64,000 nucleotides of DNA from Pedobacter sp. B4-66 (GTDB lineage Bacteria > Bacteroidota > Bacteroidia > Sphingobacteriales > Sphingobacteriaceae): assembly GCF_018492665.1 (NCBI RefSeq), contig NZ_JAFVME010000012.1, positions 186,001 through 250,000 on the forward strand. The letters are read 5' to 3'. Of the stretch, positions 34,623 through 42,138 are shown one piece after another; within the stretch, counting starts at the first letter, position 1, and every line of letters begins with the position of its first letter. The position numbers and the translations under genes were made by a program. The notes beneath the pieces were generated by a model that had not been told where the DNA came from, made no database searches, and was given only the letters and a program-made list of their open reading frames with translations.

Positions 34623-36494
34623 TTTTTGTATCCAAATATTGTCAGCAGGGCTGGCATCCATAAAAATGCCTCCGTCTAATGTAATCGATTGAACGGGGGC
34701 ATTTACATTTACCTCAAAAAAAGTCTCCTTACGATTGTTTTTCCAGGCTATTGGAGTTTGGTGCAATAGCTGTTCCTTGCCATCTACAAACGTTACTTTT
34801 ATATCAAATGGCACAGCAAATCCTCCTGTATTTTTTACAGAAATGGTATAGTTCTTTCCTTTTACGGTAACCTTTGCAATAGAAAGATCAATGTAGTTAT
34901 TGCTAAAAAACCAGCTGTTCCAAAACCAGTTTAAGTTTTGTTTTGTAGCATCATTAATGGAATAAAAGAAATCCCACGGAATAGGATGTTTGCCGTTCCA
35001 GCGATCCATATAAGTGCGTAATGCCTTTCCGAACATTTCATCACCAAGCATATCTTTAAGCGCTAAGTAGGCCAATGAGGGCTTGCCATAGGCATTATTC
35101 CCATAGCCGGCATCAGACACCTGTGTAGACATGGAAATGATCGGTTGATCTTGTTCTGTTGAAGAATCAGATATCCATTTTTTAACTCGAAACTTTTTAT
35201 AATTCTCGGCAGCTTTTTCTTTCCCCAATTGTTGTTGACCGATTAGATATTCTAGTGTTGTAGCCCAACCTTCATCCATAAAAGCATAGCGCGTTTCATT
35301 GGTACCCATGTAAAAGGGGAAATAAGTATGAGCAACTTCATGATTGAGTACAAATTGCGAAAACTCAAGGTCAGGAGTGCTAGAGTCATTAATCATCATC
35401 GGATATTCCATGTCGGCAAACCCTTGAAAAGCCGTCATCTTTGAAAAGGGGTAGGGCACTCCTGGCAAATTGTTTGAAAACCAATCTAAAGCCAGTCGAC
35501 CCCATTCAACAGCATGAGGAAAATCATTGGCAGCTTCATTATATGCAGCCTGAACGCTAGCCCTTCTATTCGTTTTTTTATCAACCACCACACTTGCTGC
35601 ATCCCATACATAAGTACTGCTTAGCGAAAAAGTAACATCGCTTATGTTATTGACTTCAAACTTCCAGATATTACCATCCTTTTGTTTGGTTACAGTACCC
35701 TTTTTCATCTCTTCGGCAGTGGCAATGTGGATTACCTCGTCGGAAGTGTAAGATTTTTTAAGTCTTGATGCATATTCCGGTTCCAGTACTTCATCTGGGT
35801 TTAAAAAATCGCCGGTTGCCCAAACCACATAATTCTTAGGAGCTTTAATCGCCAATTTATAGTCGTTAAAATCATTATAAAACTCAGTTCTATCGGTATG
35901 AGGCATCATGTCCCAGCCATTATAATCATCGTATACCGAAATCCTTGGGTAAGCATAAGCAACAAAAAGAGAGGTGTTGTCAATTTGCCCTTCTCGGCCA
36001 CTTTGCTTTGATAAAGGATAGCTCCATTCTATTTCAAAGGATGCCGACTGGCCTGGGATTAATGCATCTTTAAGTGCAACACTTGCAACAGTACCCCAGG
36101 CAGAGCTGTTCACTTCAAGAGTTTTGCCGTTTATGGCAAAAGATTTTATTTTCAATCCTGATGATAAATAATCAGCTACAACATAACCTGCCCTTGGTGC
36201 CTCAGGTTTGTGGATATTATTTACAAATCTTATTGCTGCCGATTTTAGGGTATCCGGACTATTATTTGTGTAAGTAATTGTTTCCTTTCCGGTAACTATC
36301 TTGTTTTTTTCGTCTACCGATACCTGAATGTCGTACTTTCCGTGGTTTTGCCAGTAATTTTTACCGGGATTGCCGTCATATGAACGGGTTCCTTTGTCGT
36401 AAGCGTTCTTTATATTTCTTGGCGTATATAATTCTTGCCCACTAACTGTAAATGAAGTGATTAAGAAAAGGAATAGTACTTTTAAAGTGTTCAT
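34617..36494 (-). CDS. M1 family metallopeptidase, secreted
   Basis: A signal peptide (residues 1-19, VSG-Q) leads a 625-residue gluzincin. The zinc site is HEVAH at 385-389 with Glu386 as catalytic base and Glu408 (FMDEGWATTLEY) as third ligand. The upstream MEYPMM segment replaces the usual GAMEN exopeptidase motif, as in other Bacteroidota M1 members. It should act in the periplasm or outside. It diverges from greA over 190 bp and converges with the dehydrogenase gene. Confidence 0.9.
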   Translation of the reverse strand: MNTLKVLFLFLITSFTVSGQELYTPRNIKNAYDKGTRSYDGNPGKNYWQNHGKYDIQVSVDEKNKIVTGKETITYTNNSPDTLKSAAIRFVNNIHKPEAPRAGYVVADYLSSGLKIKSFAINGKTLEVNSSAWGTVASVALKDALIPGQSASFEIEWSYPLSKQSGREGQIDNTSLFVAYAYPRISVYDDYNGWDMMPHTDRTEFYNDFNDYKLAIKAPKNYVVWATGDFLNPDEVLEPEYASRLKKSYTSDEVIHIATAEEMKKGTVTKQKDGNIWKFEVNNISDVTFSLSSTYVWDAASVVVDKKTNRRASVQAAYNEAANDFPHAVEWGRLALDWFSNNLPGVPYPFSKMTAFQGFADMEYPMMINDSSTPDLEFSQFVLNHEVAHTYFPFYMGTNETRYAFMDEGWATTLEYLIGQQQLGKEKAAENYKKFRVKKWISDSSTEQDQPIISMSTQVSDAGYGNNAYGKPSLAYLALKDMLGDEMFGKALRTYMDRWNGKHPIPWDFFYSINDATKQNLNWFWNSWFFSNNYIDLSIAKVTVKGKNYTISVKNTGGFAVPFDIKVTFVDGKEQLLHQTPIAWKNNRKETFFEVNVNAPVQSITLDGGIFMDASPADNIWIQKL

Positions 36495-36569
36495 TTTATA
36501 CCAGTTAACTTATTGGAAATATAAAAATAGCCTTATTTTATTCATAACTGCATCATTTTAGGTCAATAA

Positions 36570-36601
36570 TTTGTTTTTGTGGTATTACCCCATTATCTTC
36601 G
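36570..36601 (+). promoter_or_regulatory. greA promoter (TTTG-N20-TATCTTCG)
   Basis: TTTG (36570-36573) and TATCTTCG (36594-36601) are 20 bp apart, the spacing seen at the tRNA, metH and feoA promoters of this window. The predicted start site is about 36608, so the transcript has a leader of about 77 nt before greA. Confidence 0.6.
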
Positions 36602-36611
36602 TTTTAATTGA

Positions 36612-36658
36612 AGCAAGACTATGTAGGTTAGAACCCCATGTAGTCTTGTTTGTTTTTT
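36612..36658 (+). terminator. Terminator-like hairpin within the greA leader
   Basis: CAAGACTA (36614-36621) pairs with TAGTCTTG (36641-36648). The stem continues inward through G-U and U-A pairs to GG/CC, with a 7-nt loop, and is followed by TTTGTTTTTT. It cannot serve the M1 gene, which starts on the other side and runs away from it. So it lies in the leader RNA of greA, about 5 nt after the predicted start. It would release an RNA of about 50 nt unless read through. Confidence 0.65.
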
Positions 36659-36684
36659 AGAGTAATTAACAAAATAAACGAGCT

Positions 36685-37158
36685 ATGACAGAGGTAACAT
36701 ATTATACCCAAGATGGTTTAGATAGACTAAAGGAAGAAGTACACTATTTAAAGACTACCGGAAGGCAGTTGATATCTAAAGCAATAGCTGAAGCAAGAGA
36801 TAAAGGTGACCTTTCTGAGAACGCGGAATATGATGCAGCAAAAGAAGCCCAAGGATTACATGAAGCCAAAATATCTAAGCTTCAGGCAACACTTGCAACA
36901 GCTAGACTAATTGATGAATCGAAACTAGATACTTCTAAAGTACTGGCATTATCAATCGTAAAGATCAAAAATCTTAAAAACGGAGCAACCATGAGTTATC
37001 AATTGGTGGCCGAGTCAGAAGCAGATTTAAAAACAGGAAAGATCTCTGTAAAATCTCCTATCGCACAAGGCTTGCTAGGTAAATCTGTTGGTGATAAAAC
37101 TGAAATTCAGGTTCCTGCAGGTAAAATCGAATTCGAAATATTGGAAATCACAAGATAA
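36685..37158 (+). CDS. greA: Transcription elongation factor GreA
   Basis: GreA enters the secondary channel of RNA polymerase and stimulates cleavage of backtracked RNA. The 157-residue protein has the N-terminal coiled coil (about 1-75), with the acidic tip in ARDKGDLSENAEYDAAKE, and a C-terminal FKBP-like domain (about 80-157). It lies 11 bp before the HIT gene, so the two are co-transcribed, up to the terminator after the HIT gene. Its leader carries a terminator-like hairpin. Confidence 0.96.
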   Translation: MTEVTYYTQDGLDRLKEEVHYLKTTGRQLISKAIAEARDKGDLSENAEYDAAKEAQGLHEAKISKLQATLATARLIDESKLDTSKVLALSIVKIKNLKNGATMSYQLVAESEADLKTGKISVKSPIAQGLLGKSVGDKTEIQVPAGKIEFEILEITR

Positions 37159-37169
37159 AATCCAAAAAC

Positions 37170-37571
37170 ATGTCAAGCATATTTTCAAAAATCGTTAATG
37201 GTGATATTCCGGCGCATATAGTTGCAGAAACCAGCGAATTCCTTGCCTTTTTAGATGTAAGTCCATTAGTAATGGGGCATGTTTTGGTTATCCCTAAAAA
37301 GGAAATCGATTACATCTTTGATATGGATGACGAAAGTTATTTCGGATTAACTTTATTTGCCAAAATAGTAGCTAAAGGATTAAAAGAGGCCTTCCCTTGT
37401 AAAAAGGTAGGTGTCGCGGTAATCGGACTTGAAGTACCCCATGTACATATTCATTTAATCCCGATGAATGCCGTAAACGATATGAATTTTAGTAAGGAAA
37501 AGCTGAAACCTACAAACGAGGAGTTAGCAGAAGCCGCAGCTAAAATTAAAGCCGCACTAACCCGCGACTAA
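37170..37571 (+). CDS. HIT family nucleotide-binding protein
   Basis: The 133-residue protein is a histidine-triad hydrolase of the Hint/HinT group. It has IFSKIVNGDIPAHIV at the N-terminus, LVIPKKEIDYIFD in the centre and the triad HVHIHLIPM near residue 92-96. Members cleave nucleoside phosphoramidates and related bonds; the natural substrate is unknown. It follows greA by 11 bp and ends just before a strong terminator. Confidence 0.92.
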   Translation: MSSIFSKIVNGDIPAHIVAETSEFLAFLDVSPLVMGHVLVIPKKEIDYIFDMDDESYFGLTLFAKIVAKGLKEAFPCKKVGVAVIGLEVPHVHIHLIPMNAVNDMNFSKEKLKPTNEELAEAAAKIKAALTRD

Positions 37572-37593
37572 AAACATTATTTTATAATACCTG

Positions 37594-37625
37594 AAAGGCA
37601 GCGTCTAAAAACGCTGCCTTTTTTT
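37594..37625 (+). terminator. Terminator of greA-HIT
   Basis: AAAGGCAGCG pairs with CGCTGCCTTT over 10 bp with an 8-nt loop, followed by a run of T. Confidence 0.9.
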
Positions 37626-37677
37626 GTTGATGTAGATCTTAGATTTTGTATATTGTAATACACACAAATAAAATTCT

Positions 37678-38280
37678 ATGAGAACATTATTATTATTGCT
37701 TTTCTTGCCCCTCTTTGGTTTTGGGCAAGGAAGCCAAAATGATCTGTCGAGCGGACAGGTTATTCAAGACAGTATTCCAGGTACTTCAATTATTTTAAAG
37801 GATGGGAATATTCTTTTTAAAAAGGTTTATACCTCCAATCTTGAAAAGGAGGCTTTGAGTGAGAAGCTGGGGACATTAGTTTCAATAATGAAGGGCTTTA
37901 AAATTAACAACGAAATATATCAGACAAATGATCAAATTGTTGGTAGACTTTTCAGACACAAGTTTAACGTCAATAAATATGATATTTCTTCACTCAGCGC
38001 CTCAAGTATACTCTATTCACCATTTAACGCGGTGGTTATTGTTCAGATAAAGGATTTTAAATATCAGGTAATAATTTCTAATATAGGTATTGGAGAAGAT
38101 GGTGCCGATAGTTTAAAGCACAGACCAACAAACGATACAATGCTTGAGACCTTTATGACTGAGAAAAAAGGAAGTAAACTAAAGGCGAGGAAAGGATATG
38201 TGAAATTGGCTCAGACCTTAAATCAGGAGTTTGCAGATTTATTTGATCTGCGAAAATCAAATCTGGCTGCCGATTTTTAA
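37678..38280 (+). CDS. Hypothetical secreted protein
   Basis: The protein of 200 residues has a clear signal peptide (MRTLLLLLFLPLFGFG-Q) and no further membrane segment. The mature part includes a Lys-rich region and strand-like stretches (NAVVIVQIKDFKYQVIISN). I do not recognise the family with confidence; DUF4468-like proteins of Bacteroidota are a possibility. It stands alone between two terminators. Confidence 0.75.
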   Translation: MRTLLLLLFLPLFGFGQGSQNDLSSGQVIQDSIPGTSIILKDGNILFKKVYTSNLEKEALSEKLGTLVSIMKGFKINNEIYQTNDQIVGRLFRHKFNVNKYDISSLSASSILYSPFNAVVIVQIKDFKYQVIISNIGIGEDGADSLKHRPTNDTMLETFMTEKKGSKLKARKGYVKLAQTLNQEFADLFDLRKSNLAADF

Positions 38281-38291
38281 TTATTAACCAG

Positions 38292-38345
38292 GAGGTTATC
38301 TAAAAAGTACAATAGAATTATACTTTTTAGATAACCTCATTTTTA
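38292..38345 (+). terminator. Long perfect hairpin, bidirectional terminator
   Basis: A perfect 18-bp inverted repeat (38292-38309 with 38321-38338) surrounds an 11-nt loop and is followed by ATTTTT. It separates the + strand secreted protein from the - strand MazG-like gene, which ends 10 bp later, so it can serve both. Confidence 0.75.
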
Positions 38346-38354
38346 TTCAGCCGT

Positions 38355-38681
38355 TTATTTTAACTTCTCGTTGTTTTTATGTCTTTCCGCATCGCGGATA
38401 TTCTTTTTAACCAAATTCTTCTCTAATGCAGTGGTCAAATCAATCCCAGTCTGATTGGCCAGACAAATCAATACAAAAAGTACATCAGCCATTTCATCAC
38501 CCAGATCAACTGCTTCATCACTTTTTTTAAATGACTGCTCACCATATTTTCTCGACATGATTCTGGCTACTTCGCCAACTTCTTCCATTAAAATGGCGGT
38601 GTTGGTTAATTCATTAAAATATCTGATTCCTGTAGTATTGATCCATTGGTCTACAGTTTTCTGTACTTCTTCTATTGTCAT
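38355..38681 (-). CDS. MazG-like nucleotide pyrophosphohydrolase
   Basis: The 108-residue protein has the all-alpha NTP pyrophosphatase pattern, with metal-binding acids in EEVGEVARIMSRKYGEQS and DLGDEMADVLFVLICLAN. Members hydrolyse nucleoside triphosphates to monophosphates, often in house-cleaning. The gene begins 1 bp after the stop of the membrane glycosyltransferase and so is likely translated from the same message. Confidence 0.9.
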   Translation of the reverse strand: MTIEEVQKTVDQWINTTGIRYFNELTNTAILMEEVGEVARIMSRKYGEQSFKKSDEAVDLGDEMADVLFVLICLANQTGIDLTTALEKNLVKKNIRDAERHKNNEKLK

Positions 38682-38682
38682 T

Positions 38683-40218
38683 TTATTCCTGATGGTATTT
38701 AAGTTCTGCTCTTAACCGGGCATTAATATCAATTTTAGGATTCTCTAGCAAATAAACCGATGTACCATATTCGCGGGCCATTTTGTTTTTAATAGAGTTA
38801 ATTTTAGTTACCCGTTCAAATATAGGTTTTTCCACTTTTCGATCGGGGTCATCATCATCAATACTGCTAACAAGGATCACAGTTTTAATTTGTTTGTCGA
38901 GATTAGCCCAGGTCATATAGTCTGCATTGAACGAAACAGCGCTGATGTTTTTGAAAACAGAATAATGATTTATAGCACCGGCCTCACCGTAATTATCACA
39001 CAAAATAATTACTTTTTCTTTATCCGGAATCGTTTTATACACCTCATCCACAATGCTTGCAAGTTCCTTCCAACCCAGCATATCTGCAAAATCCTGAGGC
39101 AGGTGATGATTTTTTCCATCTTCCCATCTTAAGGCGCCTACTCTTTCAAATTTCTTTTTTTTGAGTATAATCTGTTGAGGCGTTAATATTGGATAAGCAA
39201 ACTGAAGGACTAGAAAGAACATCCCTATTGCAGTAATTAAAGGGACAACTTTCAGATATTTTTTCCATCCATTTTTTAGCACATCGGCAAGATAAACTGA
39301 ACCAGAAGCTAATAGGACAGGGTAGAGCCCTGCAGCATAATAACCTTTTGCCCTAAACCAGGTAAAAAATGCAATCGTAATGACGTAGCTTAAACCAATC
39401 CATCTGAAATCTTTAAAAGGGTTGTAAACAAAAAATGCAAATGCGGCAGCAAATAAAATCCAAAGGTCGGCAATGTAGTAGAGCAGCTGATCTTTAAGGA
39501 AATCTATGCGATTTATTTTATCGAGCTGAGTTACAGCAAGCTCCCTCATGTGTTTAACTACAGGGAAATGATTCTCGTATTGCCATAAAAGATTAGGGAG
39601 AATCAATAACAAACCCAGTACAACTGCAAAGTATAAGTGTTTGATTGTAAATATGTACCGTTGGCGGGATAAAGAAAATCCGAGTATTAAACCGATAACC
39701 AAAAATGCGATGCTGTATTTGTTTAAAAAACCAATTGCAATAGCAATCACAGCGAAATAGATAAAGTTGGGTTTGTTTGTAGAAATGTACCTGATGAAGT
39801 AATAATAAGTAGCCGTCCAGCATAGAATATCAAAAGCATTGGGTTGAAATAGCAAGTCTAAACGTGCTATGGCACAAGCAAGTAGTGCCACCATACATAA
39901 AGTCTTTGCAAACAAGTTGCCTTTTAGTTCTTTTACAATAAACCAGGTGTATATTAGGGTTCCCGCACCAATGCAGGCAGTTAGCAATCTTATTACAAAT
40001 AAACTTCCACCAAGTGTTTTTATGATCAAAGCAAAAATAGAAGTAACCGGAGGGATTGATTGAAAGCCCCATGCAAGATGATTTGCCTGGTCTAGATGTA
40101 AAAACTCATCACGATGCAGCTCATATACAGGGCTGACAAGGAAACAATGTAAAAAGAGCTTTAATAGGATAAAAGAGATTAGAATAGTGGTTTCTGTATT
40201 GGGTTTTTGGAATCTCAT
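38683..40218 (-). CDS. GT39/ArnT-like membrane glycosyltransferase
   Basis: The 511-residue protein has about ten membrane helices. After the first lies the loop HRDEFLHLDQANHLAWGFQ, which resembles the acidic catalytic loop of GT-C enzymes of the PMT/ArnT superfamily. A soluble C-terminal part (about 350-511) follows. Such enzymes move a sugar from a polyprenyl phosphate to protein or lipid on the outer face of the cytoplasmic membrane. Acceptor and donor cannot be told. It is followed directly by the MazG-like gene. Confidence 0.8.
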   Translation of the reverse strand: MRFQKPNTETTILISFILLKLFLHCFLVSPVYELHRDEFLHLDQANHLAWGFQSIPPVTSIFALIIKTLGGSLFVIRLLTACIGAGTLIYTWFIVKELKGNLFAKTLCMVALLACAIARLDLLFQPNAFDILCWTATYYYFIRYISTNKPNFIYFAVIAIAIGFLNKYSIAFLVIGLILGFSLSRQRYIFTIKHLYFAVVLGLLLILPNLLWQYENHFPVVKHMRELAVTQLDKINRIDFLKDQLLYYIADLWILFAAAFAFFVYNPFKDFRWIGLSYVITIAFFTWFRAKGYYAAGLYPVLLASGSVYLADVLKNGWKKYLKVVPLITAIGMFFLVLQFAYPILTPQQIILKKKKFERVGALRWEDGKNHHLPQDFADMLGWKELASIVDEVYKTIPDKEKVIILCDNYGEAGAINHYSVFKNISAVSFNADYMTWANLDKQIKTVILVSSIDDDDPDRKVEKPIFERVTKINSIKNKMAREYGTSVYLLENPKIDINARLRAELKYHQE

Positions 40219-40329
40219 ATCAAGAGACTTTGCTATTTGATTAATCTTATTAAAACTACATAATAATTTAAGATGAAAACAGAATTGCTATAAAATAAAA
40301 GTTTTGGAGCGCGCTAGGTTTGGTTTAGA

Positions 40330-40435
40330 TGCTAGCTTAAGTTAGTCTACGGTGACTAAAGATTCAATCCACGTCTAGTCCACGTTTTGCTAGAGAAAAG
40401 GTGGACTCACTGTGGACTGACTCTAGCCAAAACCC
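40330..40435. repeat. Repeat-rich structured intergenic stretch
   Basis: The stretch holds a hairpin TTAGTC-tacggt-GACTAA (40342-40359), two copies of TCCACG (40368-40373 and 40379-40384), and two near-identical tandem 11-mers GTGGACTCACT and GTGGACTGACT (40401-40422). The TCCAC arms are complementary to the GTGGA arms. TTTTGCTAGAG (40385-40395) also pairs with CTCTAGCCAAAA (40421-40432) around them. It lies between dtd and the GT39 gene on the minus strand and codes for nothing I can find. Confidence 0.5.
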
Positions 40436-40465
40436 AAGTAAATTTAAGATGTGTTACAGGAAAAG

Positions 40466-40918
40466 TTACTCCTTGTTTTTGGTGTCGATGGTGATGGTAA
40501 CCGGGCCGTCGTTTACCAGACTTATTTTCATATCCGCACCGAATATTCCAGTTTGGATTTCCTTATTTAGTAAGGAAGATAACTGTTTAATCATTGTTTC
40601 GTACAAAGGGATTGCCTTATCAGGTCTTGCAGCTCTTGTAAAGCCGGGTCTGGTGCCTTTTTTGGTAGATGCAAATAGGGTAAATTGGCTAATCAGCAAA
40701 ATATTTCCGTCAATATTAGCAAGAGCTTTGTTCATCAGCCCGTCGGCATCTCCAAAAACGCGCATATTGACTATTTTTTGCGCCAACCATTCTAAATCTT
40801 CTTGTGTGTCGGCATCTTCAATGCCTAACAAAACCAGGAAACCATCGTTAATAGTACCTGTTATTTTGCCATCTACCTTACAGCTTGCTTCGGTAACTCT
40901 TTGGATAACAGCCCTCAT
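40466..40918 (-). CDS. dtd: D-aminoacyl-tRNA deacylase
   Basis: Dtd removes D-amino acids wrongly attached to tRNA. The 150-residue length is typical, and it shows MRAVIQRVTEASC at the start and LLISQFTLFASTKKGTRPGFTRAA, the substrate pocket. It begins 5 bp after rsgA on the same strand, so both are likely co-transcribed. Confidence 0.95.
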   Translation of the reverse strand: MRAVIQRVTEASCKVDGKITGTINDGFLVLLGIEDADTQEDLEWLAQKIVNMRVFGDADGLMNKALANIDGNILLISQFTLFASTKKGTRPGFTRAARPDKAIPLYETMIKQLSSLLNKEIQTGIFGADMKISLVNDGPVTITIDTKNKE

Positions 40919-40923
40919 AAGGA

Positions 40924-41844
40924 TTAAGCTCTTGTTTCGTTTCCGTTGTAAATACTAAGGTAACTTTCGTATCTACTGATCTCTATTTCACTGTTTTCGA
41001 CTGCTTTTATAACAGCGCATCCAGGTTCATTTACATGTCGGCAATTATTGAATTTACATTCATGCATCAAATCTCTCATCTCTCTGAAATAATGACCAAG
41101 CTCTTCTGGCCTGATGTCAAATATGCCCAGTTCTCTGATGCCGGGAGTGTCGATAAGGTAGCCTCCGAAAGGTAAAGTATGCATTTCGGCAAAGGTGGTT
41201 GTATGCTGACCTTTATCGCTGGCTTCAGATATTTCGCCTGTTTTGATGCTTCTGCCGGGTAGTAAGGCATTAATTAAACTTGATTTTCCTACACCGGAGT
41301 GTCCCGAAAACAAGGTTGTTTTATCTTTAAGCAAGCTTTCTATTTGAGGGATATTGGTGCCTTCTATAGCAGATACGGTATAGCATGGGTAGCCAATGTT
41401 TTCGTAAATAGCAGCATACTCTGATAAAATGGCTAAGCCATCCTCATTAAAGAGATCCAGTTTATTGAAAATCAATACTGCGGGGATAGAATACGCTTCG
41501 GCAGTTGCCAAAAAACGATCAATAAAACCTAAAGAGGTACGGGGAGAGGCAAGTGTAACCACAAGAAAAGCCTGATCCATATTTGCCGCAATAATTTGCG
41601 CCTGTTTGGATAAATTGATCGACTTACGGATAATGTAATTTTTTCTGTCGTGCAGTTTATAGATGACCCCGTTATCCGAATTTGGTTCAAGCTCAAAGTC
41701 TACCTGATCTCCAACCGCAATGGGATTTGTGGTCTGAATACCTTGAATTCTGAACTTACCTTTAATACGGCAATCGTAATCGGTGCCATTTTCTGCATGT
41801 ACCTGATACCAGCTTCCTGTTGATTTAATTACTAATCCTTGCAT
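40924..41844 (-). CDS. rsgA: Ribosome small subunit-dependent GTPase RsgA
   Basis: RsgA is a circularly permuted GTPase that checks late 30S assembly. The motif order is permuted as expected: NKLDLF (G4) precedes SGHSGVGKSSLIN (G1) and DTPGIREL (G3). An N-terminal OB fold (about 1-65) and a C-terminal zinc knuckle (CKFNNCRHVNEPGC) complete it. The 306-residue length is normal. It diverges from the thr operon, with 145 bp to the leader peptide. Confidence 0.96.
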   Translation of the reverse strand: MQGLVIKSTGSWYQVHAENGTDYDCRIKGKFRIQGIQTTNPIAVGDQVDFELEPNSDNGVIYKLHDRKNYIIRKSINLSKQAQIIAANMDQAFLVVTLASPRTSLGFIDRFLATAEAYSIPAVLIFNKLDLFNEDGLAILSEYAAIYENIGYPCYTVSAIEGTNIPQIESLLKDKTTLFSGHSGVGKSSLINALLPGRSIKTGEISEASDKGQHTTTFAEMHTLPFGGYLIDTPGIRELGIFDIRPEELGHYFREMRDLMHECKFNNCRHVNEPGCAVIKAVENSEIEISRYESYLSIYNGNETRA

Positions 41845-41915
41845 ATAAAGGTGTAAAGGTAAGGAATTGTATTTAGTACTTACTATGTACTTCTTTCAAT
41901 AGATAACCCAAAATA

Positions 41916-41944
41916 TTTTTCTAATCATTTGCTAATTAGAAAAA
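41916..41944. promoter_or_regulatory. Perfect 10-bp inverted repeat in the rsgA-thr divergent region
   Basis: TTTTTCTAAT (41916-41925) and ATTAGAAAAA (41935-41944) form a perfect dyad with a 9-bp spacer. The TTTG in its spacer (41928-41931) is the -33 candidate of the thr promoter, with TACTTTAC (41953-41960) as a weak -7 at 21 bp. The dyad could be an operator for either gene. Confidence 0.4.
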
Positions 41945-41989
41945 TATAACTTTACTTTACACCATAGCACAGTAAGTGTAAAAAATACA

Positions 41990-42058
41990 ATGTATATGAA
42001 CTTAACAATTACAACCACTACCACAACCACCGGAATTTCTCGGAGGAAGGTAAGCTAA
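41990..42058 (+). CDS. thrL: thr operon leader peptide (22 residues, eight Thr codons)
   Basis: A 22-codon ORF starts with MYMNL and then reads Thr-Ile followed by seven Thr in a row (codons 6-14, 42005-42031), then GISRRKVS and a stop. This is the plan of the enterobacterial thrL peptide, which also mixes Thr and Ile codons. Its last codons contain GAGGAAGG, the antiterminator arm. Ribosome position on these Thr codons would report charged tRNA-Thr. It is placed 81 bp before thrA, directly upstream of a terminator, so the coding role is well supported though it is too short for ordinary gene finders. Confidence 0.9.
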   Translation: MYMNLTITTTTTTTGISRRKVS

Positions 42059-42125
42059 TGGTGTAACTGAAAAAAATAAAAACCACGAAAAGCGCCTTCC
42101 TCTAAACCGGGAAGGCGCTTTTTTT
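42043..42125 (+). promoter_or_regulatory. Thr transcription attenuator: antiterminator and terminator
   Basis: Terminator: GCGCCTTCC (42092-42100) pairs with GGAAGGCGC (42110-42118), flanked by AAAA and TTTT, and is followed by seven T. Antiterminator: GAGGAAGG (42043-42050) is complementary to CCTTCCTC (42095-42102), which overlaps the 5' terminator arm, so both cannot form. A ribosome stalled early in the Thr run leaves 42043-42050 free and allows readthrough; a ribosome reaching the stop at 42056-42058 covers it and lets the terminator form. The folding logic is inferred; the pairings are seen directly. Confidence 0.88.
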
Positions 42126-42138
42126 ATAACCAACAACT

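Noticed and set aside
40401..40958. 185-codon + strand frame opposite dtd
   Set aside because: It is the antisense of dtd, which has clear family motifs, and its first part runs through the repeat-rich gap.
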